From Benincasa hispida (taxonomy: Eukaryota; Streptophyta; Magnoliopsida; Cucurbitales; Cucurbitaceae), in the NCBI RefSeq assembly GCF_009727055.1, contig NC_052354.1:2760425-2824424 (forward strand): DNA of 64,000 nucleotides. The letters run 5' to 3'. Positions within the stretch are counted from its first letter, which is position 1. The number at the start of each line of letters is the position of its first letter. Position numbers and translations under genes: made by a program. The notes below the pieces were generated by a model. The model was not told the origin of the DNA, made no database searches, and saw only the letters and a list, made by a program, of their open reading frames with translations. Positions 1 through 11,459 of the stretch are shown here, one piece after another.

Positions 1-80
1 CGGTCGGTAACTATGCATTTCTGATTAGGTTTCATTTGGTTGTTTTATCCTGGGGATGACGTGGCACTTTTCAGACCTGC

Positions 81-347
81 TTGCATACTTGGGCAGGGCT
101 GCGAAACGTCTTAAAGAGAGCGAGATCCAGGACTCAGCCTATAACGAGTTTCTATTTTGCAGGTTTTGTCCTTTGCTTTGACTGGCGTGCCTTGATGGTT
201 TACTGTTCGTTGTCTGAGGGTCCTGCCGTTTCCAAAACAGAAGAGTTAATAGAGATTTTGGTGAAGAAGAAGATGGAAGAGGTAGAGTTGAGAGTGGAAG
301 AGTTTAAAAGAAAGCAGTATAGGGGATTTTTTCTGTATGTAACGTGA
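81..347 (+). CDS. Possible terminal exon(s) of an unidentified gene
   Basis: An open frame of 88 codons ends in a lysine/glutamate-rich stretch (residues about 53-80, with the motif KKKMEEVELRVEEFKRKQ) that would form a charged amphipathic helix. A TTTTGCAG splice-acceptor-like site lies inside the frame near 155-162, and another TTTTCAG near 68-74. In a second frame the sequence just before it reads DLLAYLGRAAKRLKESE, so the real structure may be two short exons cut by the window edge. I do not recognise the family. Downstream sequence becomes AT-rich at once, which fits the end of a gene. It could be chance. Confidence 0.2.
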   Translation: MHTWAGLRNVLKRARSRTQPITSFYFAGFVLCFDWRALMVYCSLSEGPAVSKTEELIEILVKKKMEEVELRVEEFKRKQYRGFFLYVT

Positions 348-349
348 CG

Positions 350-948
350 CGCAATTAATTGTTTGAGAGGTAAGATTATCTAGTGGGGCAACACGCGGGT
401 GGAGTGGTTCCTTCACGTGATGGGTGGGCTTTTTCATCAATTTAATTGATTTTATTATATTATTTAATTGTTTTGGGTTGGGTAATTTTTTTATTCATGT
501 AATCTTTTATGCTTTTTTATAATATTTGAAAAGAGCCTAAATCCCATTTAATATATATAGTTTATATAGTTAAAATTAATAGTCTTAATTAATTAATAAT
601 TAAATATTATATATTTAATTTCATTTGAATCATATTCAAATGACATTCTCTTACATAACCTACAGTTTTAATATAAATCTCATTCTTATTAATTTTAACC
701 TATAATATTTATATGAATCACATTCATATAATTAATATTTGAATCTTATTCAAATATGTTGCTCTCATATATTATATAGTATTAGTTATAAATCATACTT
801 CTAATTAATTATATATTATAATGTATCAATATACATTATATTAATATAAATCTCATTCAAATATTTGACTTTCTTATTAATTATAAATTATATTTATAGT
901 TAACTATAATGTATGAACATACATTATATTAATTTGAATCTTAATCAC
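350..948. other. AT-rich noncoding DNA, probably LTR-derived
   Basis: No gene is seen. From about 480 the DNA is strongly AT-rich, with repeated phrases such as ATATAAATCTCATTC and CATATTCAAAT. The same style of sequence forms the middle of the minus-strand LTR family at 23170-23400, 25500-25740 and 50090-50330. The rest of such an LTR continues beyond the MULE at 11460-12540, so this is probably one LTR that the MULE split. Confidence 0.35.
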
Positions 949-1022
949 ATATTTATTTCTCTTATACATAGTATTAATTATAAATCATATTTATAATTAA
1001 CAATGTATTATACTTTATATTA
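949..1022 (+). repeat. Left copy of a direct repeat flanking the MULE
   Basis: Starts ATATTTATTTCTCTTATACA and ends TATACTTTATATTA. It matches 11366-11459 in the same orientation with a few substitutions and one insertion of about 20 bases. It is far longer than the 9-11 bp target duplication usual for MULEs, so it may be an internal tandem unit of the host LTR that was cut between copies. Confidence 0.6.
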
Positions 1023-2439
1023 GGGCCGTTTATAAACATAAACTATTGGGCCAAACTAATTGTAAATATAGCATTAACCAAAACAAATTACAAATATGGA
1101 CAAATTTGAGTACAACCCATACAAAAAGACTAAAAAGGCCATGGGAATATAATAGTCCCACAACCCAGATATCTTTCCTGCCAGCCCATCCTATCCACGA
1201 TCTCATCCACGACCCATCTTCGTAGCAACCCTAAAAACAACATCTTCATCTTCGTGGCGGCCCTAAAAACATCTTCTTCTATCTTCTTCCAGACAATACA
1301 AAACGAACGACACTTAGAATCCCTCCAAGAGCTCTTTGATTGACGATCATGATTCCTTCCTTTACTATTTTTTTGTTCGATCTACTTCAAAACCCTAACC
1401 CAATGATCTTCTTCAAAACCTAAAAATCTGCAAATCGAAAAATAACCCTACCATCGTCGACGATTATTCACTGAAATTGATTGCGGAATCACATTCCAAA
1501 GCAAGAAAAATCTAGTTGCATGACTTTTTTTTTTCTTTTTTGTTTTTTAGTTTATTGATTATTGTTTGTGTGCTTTAAACTTCAAATGTGTTTTTGTTTG
1601 GGGTCTATCAGTGATAGATTTTTGTCACCAATAAATTTGAAGACCGTTGAACATGTTTTTTGTTTTTCATGAGTATGTACATGCTTGGTTTATTGTTTTT
1701 TCTTTGGTGTTGTTGATTTGAGTTGATCAGTGATAAGTCCTATCACCGATATACATAATAGACATTGAATGTATATTCATGCAATGTAAGTAAACGTACA
1801 ATTTCACTGATGTTTGTTATTATTATTATTATTATTTTGTTGTTGATTAGAGTTTGCTATTGTTACGGTTGCTAGTCACTGATAAACTTGGAGCATGTTA
1901 CTAATTTATTTCCATGAAAATGAAGAAAATTAATAGTTTTCATTTTTTTATTTGTTGTTTAGGTTGATAGACCTATTGCTAGCCCTGCTTTTAGATTTCA
2001 AATATGTTTTAGATTAGGGTCTATTAGTGATCAGAAAACATTCAGTGATAAGTTTAACATTGAAGACTTGAAGTTTATAGTTTGTTGGATGAAGTGGTTA
2101 TTACTATTCTACACATTATGTGATAATTGCAAAAACAATATGGAAAGTTGAACAACAAAAAGGGAACAAAAAGAACCTTAGAACTTGAAGAACCATTCAA
2201 AAAAAAAGTAAAAAAAAAAAAAGATGAAACAAGAGATGGATAAACTATTTAGTTTACTATATATCTCATTTTTAGTTGTTCTTTAGAATATTTTATAACC
2301 TATGTTTTTTTTTGTTTTTAAATAGGCCAAAAAAAACAAATAAACCAAAAAAATCCTGAAGAAAGTTGGAATTCCACCTTTGAAAGTCATAGTTATGTCA
2401 AGATGAAGTGATAGGACATATTTAAGAGTTTAGATTCTA

Positions 2440-3250
2440 CGTGTCTATCTTTATTTTAGGAAGGACCATGTTCGGCATTCTAGGTTTTAAACATGTCCGA
2501 AGTCCCTTTACAACTTCTAACACATTGATTAGAAGACAATGGTTTGTCTCTACAATAACAATGTTCCTTCTTTCAACATTGAAGGTAACATTGTAGAGTT
2601 TGAGGTTTGAGGACTTTTTGTTCTGATACGGATTAAATTGTGATGAATACCTTGTTGAAGATTTTATAACTAAGGATGAAAGCGGTGTCAAAGAAACTGT
2701 GATAAGATCAAATAACTAGGCCAAAATCTGATTGTAAACTAGTACCACGAGAAGACATAATTTATTCAAGAAAATCTAAAGTATATAACTAACATTTGAT
2801 CATAGACATTAGAAATATACTCCTAAGGAAAATGTGAATAGTACATTTAACTATTTTCTAGTCACGCAACTGATGAAAGAAAAATAGCCAAACTGCCAAA
2901 TCTTATTTCTAGAAAAACTTGTTGATTCCAAAAAAAGTCATAATTGTGATGGAAGCGATGTTAAGATGCTGAATGAGGAGGATAAGTTTAGGAAATTATC
3001 CATAGAAGAACTATCTTGATAGTCTTACTGTCCGAGTTTTTAAGAAATTTAGCAAAAAAAACTAGTTGCTATCTGCAAGGCTTCCGAGTTTAGCTTATGG
3101 GCATAGAAATACATTCCTTATAAACTTTTCTGAGCGGGTTCGATAAAATGAGTAGGAAATGGCTTCCGAATATCTTGAATTTGGAAACAAAAAAAGCAAC
3201 CAGATTGGCAAGATCTTTAATGACAATATCTTATCCGAACGAAATGTAAG
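2440..3250 (+). pseudogene. DUF1985-like gene remnant carried by the MULE
   Basis: Short frames in the order expected for DUF1985 proteins can be read on the plus strand. They are a TMFGIL block near 2467 (compare FGPLL in the copy at 53291-54786), SFNIEGNIVEF near 2575 (compare SFNILGKKVTF), a WA-like block near 3096-3117 where GF..ALxxWAYE is expected, and PNILNLETKKATRL near 3168. These sit in different frames separated by stops, so the gene is broken. DUF1985 is a plant domain of unknown biochemical role, often found in transposon-borne genes together with a C-terminal ULP1-type peptidase. No peptidase motif was seen. The match is by eye to the better-preserved copy in this window and to remembered family features, so it is a moderate-confidence call. 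Confidence 0.4.
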
Positions 3251-4982
3251 TTTGCTAAATTTTTCCATTAGTAATGTTGTGATATAAAGTCTATCAATGA
3301 TATTGGTCTAGTCATGATAAAACAAGCATTTAGTCATTAGACTATTTAATCTATTGAAACACAAAATAATGTAGGGAAATGAGTCTATCAGCAACATAGT
3401 TTATCAACTGATAGACGCAATATTAAAAGGGGTTGTTTTGGGGCCCAACATGAGATTGGTATATCCCCACATCCTATATCATCTTAGGTTTTTGGAGGTC
3501 CATTTTTCCTACTCTCACGATTTTAATTGTTTTATGGCCCATTTTTGGAACTGTGTTTGTATTCTCACCATATTTTCCTTCCGTGTAATGTATATTATCT
3601 CAGTGCCTTGAACATACTCATCAATACTCTCGTTCATACTCAGTCAGAACTCCTCAACTCACAAAACTCTCCAAACATCAAAAGCTCTCCAACATCCTAT
3701 GGATTATTCACATCGCCCTAAACAGCCGCTATAGTAGATAGGACTATATCAGTGATATTGGTCTATCAGTGATAAGTCCATATCATTGATATGATCTCAT
3801 TAAACTATGTTAATGATAGCTCCTAACTATGATTATTTGAGTATTTTCAAAATCTCATGAGAAAGAAGGTATTCTGTGAATACAATACTAATTAATATTA
3901 TGTTTTCAGCTCCATTTAGTTCCGTATTGTTGCATAATAATAGAAGAAATGACATCAAAATACTATGCAAAAAATAGAATGGGAAAATGAGAAAAGATTG
4001 GAGGAAGGAGAAAATGTTGAGAAAAAGATGAAAATAGATCGGAGAAAGAATATCTTCTTAATATTGAGAAAGTCTTAAAAGACAACAGACAAAGAAGATT
4101 TTGAAGATCCTTAAAAAGGCACAAAAGGATATTCTCACTTTGTTACATTCTCTAATGGGAAATTATAGTAGAAGAGTCACATACAAAATGTCAAAGTGAA
4201 AGACAATCTAAAGAATGTTTGACAAGAATCATCCTTCATCTGTGAAGTCTGAAATGCTAGATGTTGATGTTATGGTGATGCTAATATGATAAAGTAGTTG
4301 TATAAACAACTATTATGTCAAAGAGGAAAGAGGGTAAAATTAATTAAACCCTTTTAGTTCTTTTTACTTTTTTGTTTGGTTGTTGTGTGTTGGTCCTAAT
4401 GATAGACTATATAAAGTACATATAGTTTACTGGAATCCAACGATATACTAATATCTACAGAAGCACGAACAAAGTCGTGAGAAAGAGAATGAAATAGAAG
4501 AAACCACTATTGCTAAAGGAAAAAAGGTACTCATATAGTTAAATAGTAGGTCATTACTATTCTGTTTTTTTATAGACTTCAAATGTGCTGCTCATTAAAA
4601 TCTATCAGTGATAGGTTTCTATCACGGATATAATGTTGTCATCTTTTTATTGGAGTCCAACAGTAACATAAAAAAAGTATTTTGACATCTACAAATTTGT
4701 GCATTAGTACACTTATATAATATATTCACAAAAGATTGAAGACAAGGAGGAAGAAGTCAATGGACATGAAAAAAGGTAAAAAAAATGGTGCATGACAAAG
4801 CAAAAAAAGTGAAGGTTTAACAATTGTCACATTCTTTATATTGTTTTATGATTTTTAGACTCAATATATATTTATAAAATTATAATTAAGTATTGACATT
4901 TTAGGTTATTCAACAAAAGGTAAATACAACGATGAATGCTGAAAATGTTAGATAAAAAAGACAACCTAAACCGTCAAAGAAG

Positions 4983-5165
4983 ATGTTGGAGAATGTAAAT
5001 GACGAGAAGATTGCAAGAGAACAAAAGGATGCAAATGACCAAAAGAATGCAGAGGACCAAAAGAATGCAAAAGATCAAAAGAAAGCTTTTCCAAAACAAA
5101 CAAGAAATTCTCCTAGAATCAAGGACATTAACCCTAATTTTGACCTAAAAATCTCTCAGATGTAA
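4983..5165 (+). CDS. Short lysine-rich ORF with coding tandem repeats
   Basis: Sixty codons contain three tandem units of about seven residues ending in DQKNA/DQKKA (residues 16-36), then a basic tail (SPRIKDINPNF). It lies downstream of the DUF1985 remnant on the same strand and just before the convergent transposase, so it may be the last coding part of that gene, where low-complexity charged linkers are common. No start-site evidence beyond an ATG. Function unknown. Confidence 0.25.
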   Translation: MLENVNDEKIAREQKDANDQKNAEDQKNAKDQKKAFPKQTRNSPRIKDINPNFDLKISQM

Positions 5166-6089
5166 TTATGTAGTTGTGACTTAGTTTAATGTTGTGGCTA
5201 TTAGACCTTAGTTTTTGTGGATATTTCAGTATTTTAATATTGTGGGATGTGGGATATGATACCCTAGTTTTCGTGAATACATTAGTAGTATCAGTGATAG
5301 AAACATATCGGTGATAGAAACGATCCATGATAGACTTTATATGTAGTTCATTTTGTCATATTAATATAGGAAATTGTTAGATCATTAGTTGAATCAGTGT
5401 AAATTATATCCATTTGTGCTTCTATTTTAAAGTTGTAAGGACCAAACTCTTGTAATTATGTAATGGGTCATAAGTTATATATCAATGTCAATAGCAGACC
5501 AATATTTGTAATAGAAATCAAAGTGAAATTGCTTAAAATTACTCATAAAAACTTCCTACGGAGTTCTTTTTGTCATATAAATATAGGAAATTGTTGGATC
5601 GTTAGTTGAGTCAGTGCAAATTATGTCCCTTTCTGCTTTCTATTTAAAGTTCTATGAATTAAACTCTTGGTATTATTTAATGGATGGTCAATGATACATC
5701 AATGTCAATGATAGATCAATATCAGTGATAGAAAACACAGTGACAATACTAGAAATTGATGTTACTTTCTTTCATATGTACTTGATTTTGTGTTTTTATT
5801 CTATAAAAATATGTTGGAAAATTCTATACTTTGTATAGAGAAAAAGTTTAAGGGACTAAATTTTGTACTTTTGACATTACTTCACATTGAATGAGAAGAA
5901 AATCGAATATATATACTATTAACAAAAAATGGAAAAAAAAAACTTCTATATTTCCCAAGCAGAATGTTATGTTCGTATGAACAATATAACAATCAAACCA
6001 ATGGTAAAAATGACAAACCCTACGACATTCTAAAAATGTTGGCAACCTACATGTTCACATTTATAAAGATCACATTGTTGGTAAATGTT
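5166..6089. other. Intergenic region between convergent MULE genes
   Basis: No gene supported. It holds tetO-like palindromes at 5289-5303, 5306-5317 and 5720-5732, and two related phrases (GGAAATTGTT near 5370 and 5586) suggesting a diverged local duplication of about 215 bases. It probably includes the 3' ends of both MULE genes. Confidence 0.4.
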
Positions 6090-6846
6090 GCATCATTGTA
6101 TAAATGGTGGAAATTTACACGTTTTACAATTATGACCAACATGACGATAACGATTGCACTTTGTCTGACTTTTTTCCTTGCCAATTGATAATATTATTTG
6201 TTTTTTAGGTTAGCCTACTGGATGCTTAACAACTGGATGTAATATACTCATGTCAATCCCTATAGGCTTTCGATTAGCATCATTACCAACTGAACTACCA
6301 GAATCAGCACAACACTAAATCAAAGTACTTGTAAAAAAATACTTATGAACAAATGAGTAAGTATCCATGTTGCATCCACGAATTACAGCAAGTGTGTGGG
6401 TTCATGGAATTTCATTAAGATCCCAAACACGATAGGTACATGATTTGGAATCTAAATATACCATAAAGTGATTGCTTCCATCAATCACTTGAAATTCGAC
6501 ATCATTAATTGCATTAACCTGAGAAAAATGACACATAGATGAGAAATTAATTAAGATCCAACTATCTGAGTCTATTAGTGATAGAAGTGTATCACTGATA
6601 GAACTCAATCACTGACAAATGTGCAATATTACCCATGAAAACAAGTAACTCTTACCGTGAAGCTTCTTGATATCTGATGACGTATTCTTAATTTCCCCCC
6701 AACCTAGTTACTTAAAACAGATTTCATACAATATGCAACATTACTTTTATCATAAAACCATTTTTGAAGTAATTTTCTAATTGAATCGAGTCGTGATGCA
6801 CAGGTAAATCTCTAAGCTCTTTTAAAACTACATTTAAACATTCTAA
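6090..6846 (-). pseudogene. MULE transposase C-terminal part (SWIM and zinc knuckle), broken
   Basis: This is the downstream part of the transposase whose upstream part lies at 8715-10474; a solo LTR separates them. Read on the minus strand from 6846 it continues the transposase motif LNVVLKELRDLPV and QKWFYDKSN, then a SWIM zinc-finger block (SCTYRVWDLNEIP, stop, THTLAVI, about 6385-6455), then a zinc-knuckle block (CNRYRHVGHNCKTC, about 6108-6155). SWIM normally reads CxCxxW...PCxHA: here the second Cys is Tyr and the third is a TGA stop. In the knuckle the second Cys is also Tyr. Two palindromes (6571-6605) fall in an open stretch, probably intronic or a late gain. Clearly nonfunctional. 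Confidence 0.75.
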
Positions 6847-8714
6847 TGTTGGATTTTATGTCCTAAAACTCGTGGTTTGTAAACAATAAAACTTATTCTG
6901 AAAATTCAATAAGTTGTTATTGAATATATGTATTACTTATGAGAAATCCAATAAACTTAAAAGGCCATTGACTATTATATGAGTACTTGAACTTTATGTG
7001 GAGACATAAAAGTGGATCAAGTTTGAGTAAATAGTCAAAATGATCTATAGTATATGAATAAAGTTGGGTGCCTTATTCTAGTAATACTACTGGATGCAGC
7101 TTACTCTATAGTTGTTATAAAGAGTTGTAAAGTGCTACAAACGAAGTGATCCTAATTCGTACATATTATGACATGAGGAGTTGTGGCGTCATGTGCAAAT
7201 GGGTTTTGTACAAGATCGGACCACAAAATAAGTCACTCTTACTTTATAACATTGTTTACTGTTTAAGACAGACAATTTCAAAGCGATGACCTAGGTAACT
7301 TGACCTTAATCCTGAGCTAACTATGAACTCCTGTTTATTCGGAATTATCCTTAGATTTTCATAGGTGAGGGTTGAATCAATAGCGCCGACTCAATAAACT
7401 CCCATTTCAGGGGTAAGACCGAATATATAGCTGGAGACATAGGGTGCAAGAAGAAATTCACTCCTACCCGCTGTTAGGGATAGTAGAGAGGTTGTTCCCT
7501 TAAGTGCTGATTATGAGTCTTGAACAAGGGAACCCACCCTTTCATTGGCTCGAGAGGGACTTAGTTTGTTGATTGGATCACAAATCGAATTGTTCATTAG
7601 AGGATCAGTGGGACTTAAGGAACAAAAGGTAATCTTGGGGTAAACAAACATTTTGACCCAACGTTATTACAAATAGCTTTGAAGGGACTTACTAATCATG
7701 GTTATATCGAATGGACATAATATATCTATAATGAAGGAGTTCAACTATGGGCTAGTGGAGTGACCCATTAGTTGACGAGTGGGGGTTAATTCTGTGTAAT
7801 GAGTTTAGCCAATTAATCTCGGATGTTGGAGCCCATGATCTGTAGGTTCGCGAAGTTCCCCTACTAGCTCGTAAATGGATTAGTTTTAAAGTAGCGCGAT
7901 AAGTTAATTTGAAACATTCAAATTAGAATTAAATAGTAATTAGTAATTATATGAGATATAATTACATGTTTAATTTTAGAATTAAACGGAATTGGAGAAT
8001 TAATATTTAAATATATATTAAATATATGAAGGTGGATTTGTGTAAAATTAATTAGAAATTATTTAAATTGTTTAAATAATTATTTATTAATTTTATTAGA
8101 AAAATTAATTTATGAAATTAATTTTGTAAAATTAATAATATTTTCAATTTTAGAAAACAAATTGATTTTTGAAATCAATTAAAAAAATTTGAAAAAGATA
8201 AAATAACACAAAATGGATTTATGGGATTTTCCATTTCATCTTCAAAGTAGCTCACACAAAACCCATAAACTTTGGCTTCAATAACTCCAAGCATGAGTTG
8301 CATCTCATGCAGCCATCTTCTTTGCATGATAGTCTTCAATATATTTAGAAGATTGGAGTGGAATTGAGGCATGCAATCGATATAATTTTTGCTGAAAAAT
8401 TCGTGGTGAAGAAGGTATTCTTCAAGTGGGTTGCTGCTGTGAGTTCTTCTCAAAGTTCCATTTCATTCAAGCTTATTTTGAGTCCCACAACTCAATCTAG
8501 AGCTCCAAGAGAATAGCGGAGAAGATATTGAGGTGGTCTACAACAAGATTTGGAGAAATCTACAGCTGGAATCGAGCTTTGAAGAAGTTCTACAAAAGTA
8601 TGACTTGAAACCTACTTGTTTCTGCAAGAGCATGCTTTAGTCTCTGCCAAAATTAATGAATTAGAGTGCTTATTGATTCTTGTTGCTTCCGCTGTTTGCT
8701 GATACAATCCAACA
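6847..8714 (+). mobile_element. Solo LTR (Copia-like) inserted in the MULE transposase
   Basis: It starts TGTTGGATTTTATG and ends CAATCCAACA, the TG...CA ends of an LTR, with a perfect 5-bp target duplication TCTAA at 6842-6846 and 8715-8719. At 1868 bp it is a close relative of the LTR at 47521-49279, with shared landmarks such as CTAAAACTCGTGGTTTGTAAAC near the start. No internal region, PBS or second LTR lies beside it, so it is a solo LTR left by LTR-LTR recombination. It splits the transposase gene just after the codons for TTNIL and is younger than the MULE. Confidence 0.88.
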
Positions 8715-10474
8715 TCTAAAATGTTTGTAGTCATCATCTGATATTTTCTCCTTCTACAATATGCACGAGCCCTCTTCTCGAAACCAACATTACTAAGGTA
8801 ATCTTGTATGCAAGGATATATAGCCTCCATCCATCTCATATTCAGCTTAAAATCAACATTAGTATATGCTTTTCCACATCTAAAATTTATATTATCAATA
8901 GAAGAGTCCGTACATGTCAACTTCAAACTTCTCCAAAGGTGTTGCAAACAAACACAATATTTAGCCGTTGGAAAAACGTTTTGAACACCTTTTGGAATAC
9001 TTAAATGTCAATCAAATATAATAACTAAACCTTATCGATCCCCTAAACTTCTCTTTATATTATCAAAAAACCATCTCCATGATGCATTATTCTCGGAGTC
9101 TACAATACTAAAGGCAAGAGGAAAAATTTGATTGTTACCATCCATTGTTGATGCCATCAAAAGAGTTCCACCATATTTACATTTCAAAAAGGTGCCGTCA
9201 ACTAATATGTTTGGCCCACAATATTTCCACCTCTCAATACATGATCCAATTGTCATAAAACAATACTTAAAATGTACCTCAAAATCAGTTTCATAAGTAG
9301 TGAACGAACCTGCAATAAGATAAAAAAAAAGATACATCAAAGAATAATTACATTCCGTTTTACGATGGATCTATCACTTATAGACCAAATATCAGTGATA
9401 GACTAATGATATACTCAGTTACAATAAGACTTATCATTGATAGATCAATATCATTGATAGACTATATCAGTTAAACAAGTCTATCAAATACTGATTACAT
9501 ACTCATTGAAAACTTGATTGATGATATATAAAGGATAGGATAAAAAAACAAACTTGGATTCATTTCTTTTAGCTTCGTAAGAAATTATGGGATTAAGGAA
9601 TAAGATTTTTTTGCATCATCATTCAATGACTTCATAGTATATTCTTTCACCTTCCAAGATTTATAGTAGCTAAGATTTACCCCAAATTTAGTACGCATAT
9701 GAATCATAATATCATCAGAATCAAATGGTCACAATGGCTAAAATCTTTTATCATACAATCATCAATCAATGATGAAGATGCTTGTCTATGAGAAGTTTAA
9801 ATAGCATTTATAGAACAACTATGATTAGCAATATACTTCCTAAGTTTCCATAGTTCCCTACCCTTATAATGAGATGCACGAATGTACCATTGACAATCTT
9901 CTTGGGAGCACTTTAACACAATTGCTTTAGAATTTGATCTCACAGTTTTGAACTCAAAGTTGTTCTTTATAGTTAAGTAGTAAAAAGACTTTGATACTAT
10001 TTCCTTACTAGCAAACATATCATTCTCTTTCAAATCAAATGTAGAAGACAAGCTACTAATATGAAAATCCATTAGGATGTTAAAATCATCACTAATGGGA
10101 GAAGAAGAAGACACAACACATAAAAAATTATCAAATCCACTATTGGAAACTCCTTCTAAAAGAATATCAATGGCATGAACAACTAATGGATGTCTTGTAC
10201 TTTGTTCTTTAACTAAATTCAGAAACCAAGCAACATCGTTATCTTCATGAATTTCAACCACAGTTTGAATTCCATTGATACCAAAATCCAATAAGATCAA
10301 TAATTGTATTGAAGAAATAGATGCATCCAATTGAATTTCCTTTAATATCAAACTCACAAAACTCTCAAAACACATAACCTCATCGACCAATACACCTTTA
10401 GTCTTGTAATTCAAGTAATTATGTTTATCATCCCATTGTCCACTATGAAACACCAGTATTGCAAGTTTAATCAT
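8715..10474 (-). pseudogene. MULE transposase (MURA-like), N-terminal and catalytic part, broken
   Basis: Transposase of the Mutator superfamily, which in an active element binds the element ends and moves it by a DDE mechanism in the nucleus. On the minus strand: an open frame from 10474 to 9797 ends in a MuDR-type DNA-binding block with a zinc-finger pattern CSQEDCQW...HSC. It continues after a frameshift with MRTKFGVNLSYYKSWK (about 9640-9700). A probable intron rich in palindromes spans about 9312-9560, with the acceptor TTATTGCAG. The DDE region follows at 9032-9310: VDGTFLKCKYGG with the first catalytic Asp, then FPLAFSIVDSEN and SWRWFF. The block with the second Asp (VIIFD, near 9014-9028) is flanked by two in-frame stops. 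YCRRRKYQMMTTNIL lies next to the solo LTR. Dead, but unmistakable as a family member. Confidence 0.88.
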
Positions 10475-11365
10475 ATTTACAAATCATTGCAAGAAACAAC
10501 AATTAAACTCATGACATTCTACACTAGTAGAATAAATAGAAAACAATATCTATAAGTGATAGACTAATATCATTGATACACTATGATATGTATCTATCAT
10601 CATTAGATTAATATCAGTGATAGGTTCATGATTACTAATATCAGTGATAGGTTTATGATTACTAATATCAGTGATAGGAAGTTTATGATTGATTGGAAAA
10701 AAAACCTAAATATAAACAAAATAGAAATTAAGTTATGAAGACTCAAATAAAAAATTAAAGTAGATCAAACGAGAAAACTGAGGAAATCGAATAAAAAACT
10801 GAGCATATTTCAAGTAAAATCAATGAAACATAAAAAAGGACAAAGGAAAAAAAATTAAAAACCTGGATGAAATCGAATAAAAAACGGAGGAAGGATATCT
10901 AAACATGGGAGAAAGAATCATATAAGAAAAGGATGAAACAATATAAAATCACGAGTAAGAAATACCAATCATGATTTGAAATACCAAATCGAACGTAGAA
11001 AAAAGAAATCGCAAGTAGAAAACTGATCAATTGTTCCTCTCAGAATCGAGCAGCGAAGAATAGAGAAGATGTACGTGGAAAACGCACATTAGCTCGAGAT
11101 AGATGTAGAAGAAGCGGGAGACTAAATACGTCGATGATGAAGCGACACGGTGAAAAAACACAAATACATAAAGAAAGCAATGAAGAAGAAGGGGGAGAAG
11201 AATGATGATGAAGACAGGGGAGAAAAAGGTTATTTTAGGAATAAAAAAAAAGGTAAACGTATTTTTGAAAATAGTTTATATATGAAAATAGTTTTTAAAA
11301 AGACTATATATTTATTTTTTATTTTTTGTAATAAAAACAACAGCTGCTATAAATTTATAATATAT
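10475..11365. other. 5' side of the MULE transposase gene
   Basis: No gene supported. The first 200 bases hold a cluster of tetO-like palindromes (10550-10678). About 10850-11250 is purine-rich with GAAGAA/GAGAAA runs and would read as a CT-rich 5' leader on the minus strand. The right end of the element lies near 11365. An ORF at 11150-11407 is low-complexity and not believed. Confidence 0.45.
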
Positions 11366-11459
11366 ATATTTATTTCTCTTATACATAATATTAATTATAA
11401 ATCATAATTATAATTAACAATGTATAATATTGTATCAATATAAATTATACTTTATATTA
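11366..11459 (+). repeat. Right copy of the direct repeat flanking the MULE
   Basis: Matches 949-1022 (same start ATATTTATTTCTCTTATACA and same end TATACTTTATATTA). It carries about 20 extra bases near 11426-11444. Confidence 0.6.

Larger units (their letters stand above)
1605..10678. repeat. Dispersed tetO-like palindromes (CTATCAGTGATAG family)
   Basis: Best copies: 1605-1617 (exact CTATCAGTGATAG), 3745-3759, 3762-3776, 4601-4615, 5289-5303, 5306-5317 (one change), 5720-5732, 6571-6584, 6590-6605, 9391-9403, 9431-9443, 9449-9460, 10613-10624, 10639-10651 and 10667-10678. Weaker ones occur near 1725, 2040, 3290, 3385 and 4620. They often come in pairs 10-30 bases apart. They lie in noncoding parts of the MULE, in a likely transposase intron (9361-9460) and on the 5' side of the transposase (10550-10680). 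None was noticed in the inserted solo LTR or outside the MULE. Confidence 0.8.
1023..11365 (-). mobile_element. Degenerate MuDR-like MULE (Mutator-like element)
   Basis: The element is defined by a MULE transposase on the minus strand (about 6090-10474) and a DUF1985-like gene remnant on the plus strand (about 2440-3250, perhaps to 5165). The two are convergent, meeting near 5200-6050. Boundaries are set by flanking sequence that is directly repeated at 949-1022 and 11366-11459. I found no convincing terminal inverted repeats, so the exact ends are uncertain. Inside the element are at least a dozen CTATCAGTGATAG-type palindromes and a 1.87-kb solo LTR inserted later. Both genes carry stops and frameshifts, so it is not autonomous. 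MULEs carrying DUF1985/ULP1-type cargo are known in plants, including melon. I see no ULP1 protease domain here. Confidence 0.7.

Noticed and set aside
949..1022. MULE target-site duplication
   Set aside because: Far too long for MULEs and internally AT-repetitive; kept as a flanking direct repeat instead.
1605..1617. A genuine bacterial tetO/Tn10 or vector sequence
   Set aside because: Only the 13-bp core matches, outer operator bases differ, and copies are scattered through plant transposon DNA with no tet gene or vector sequence nearby.
11150..11407. Lys-rich ORF at the right end of the MULE
   Set aside because: Composition follows the purine-rich DNA; it runs off the element into AT-rich repeat.
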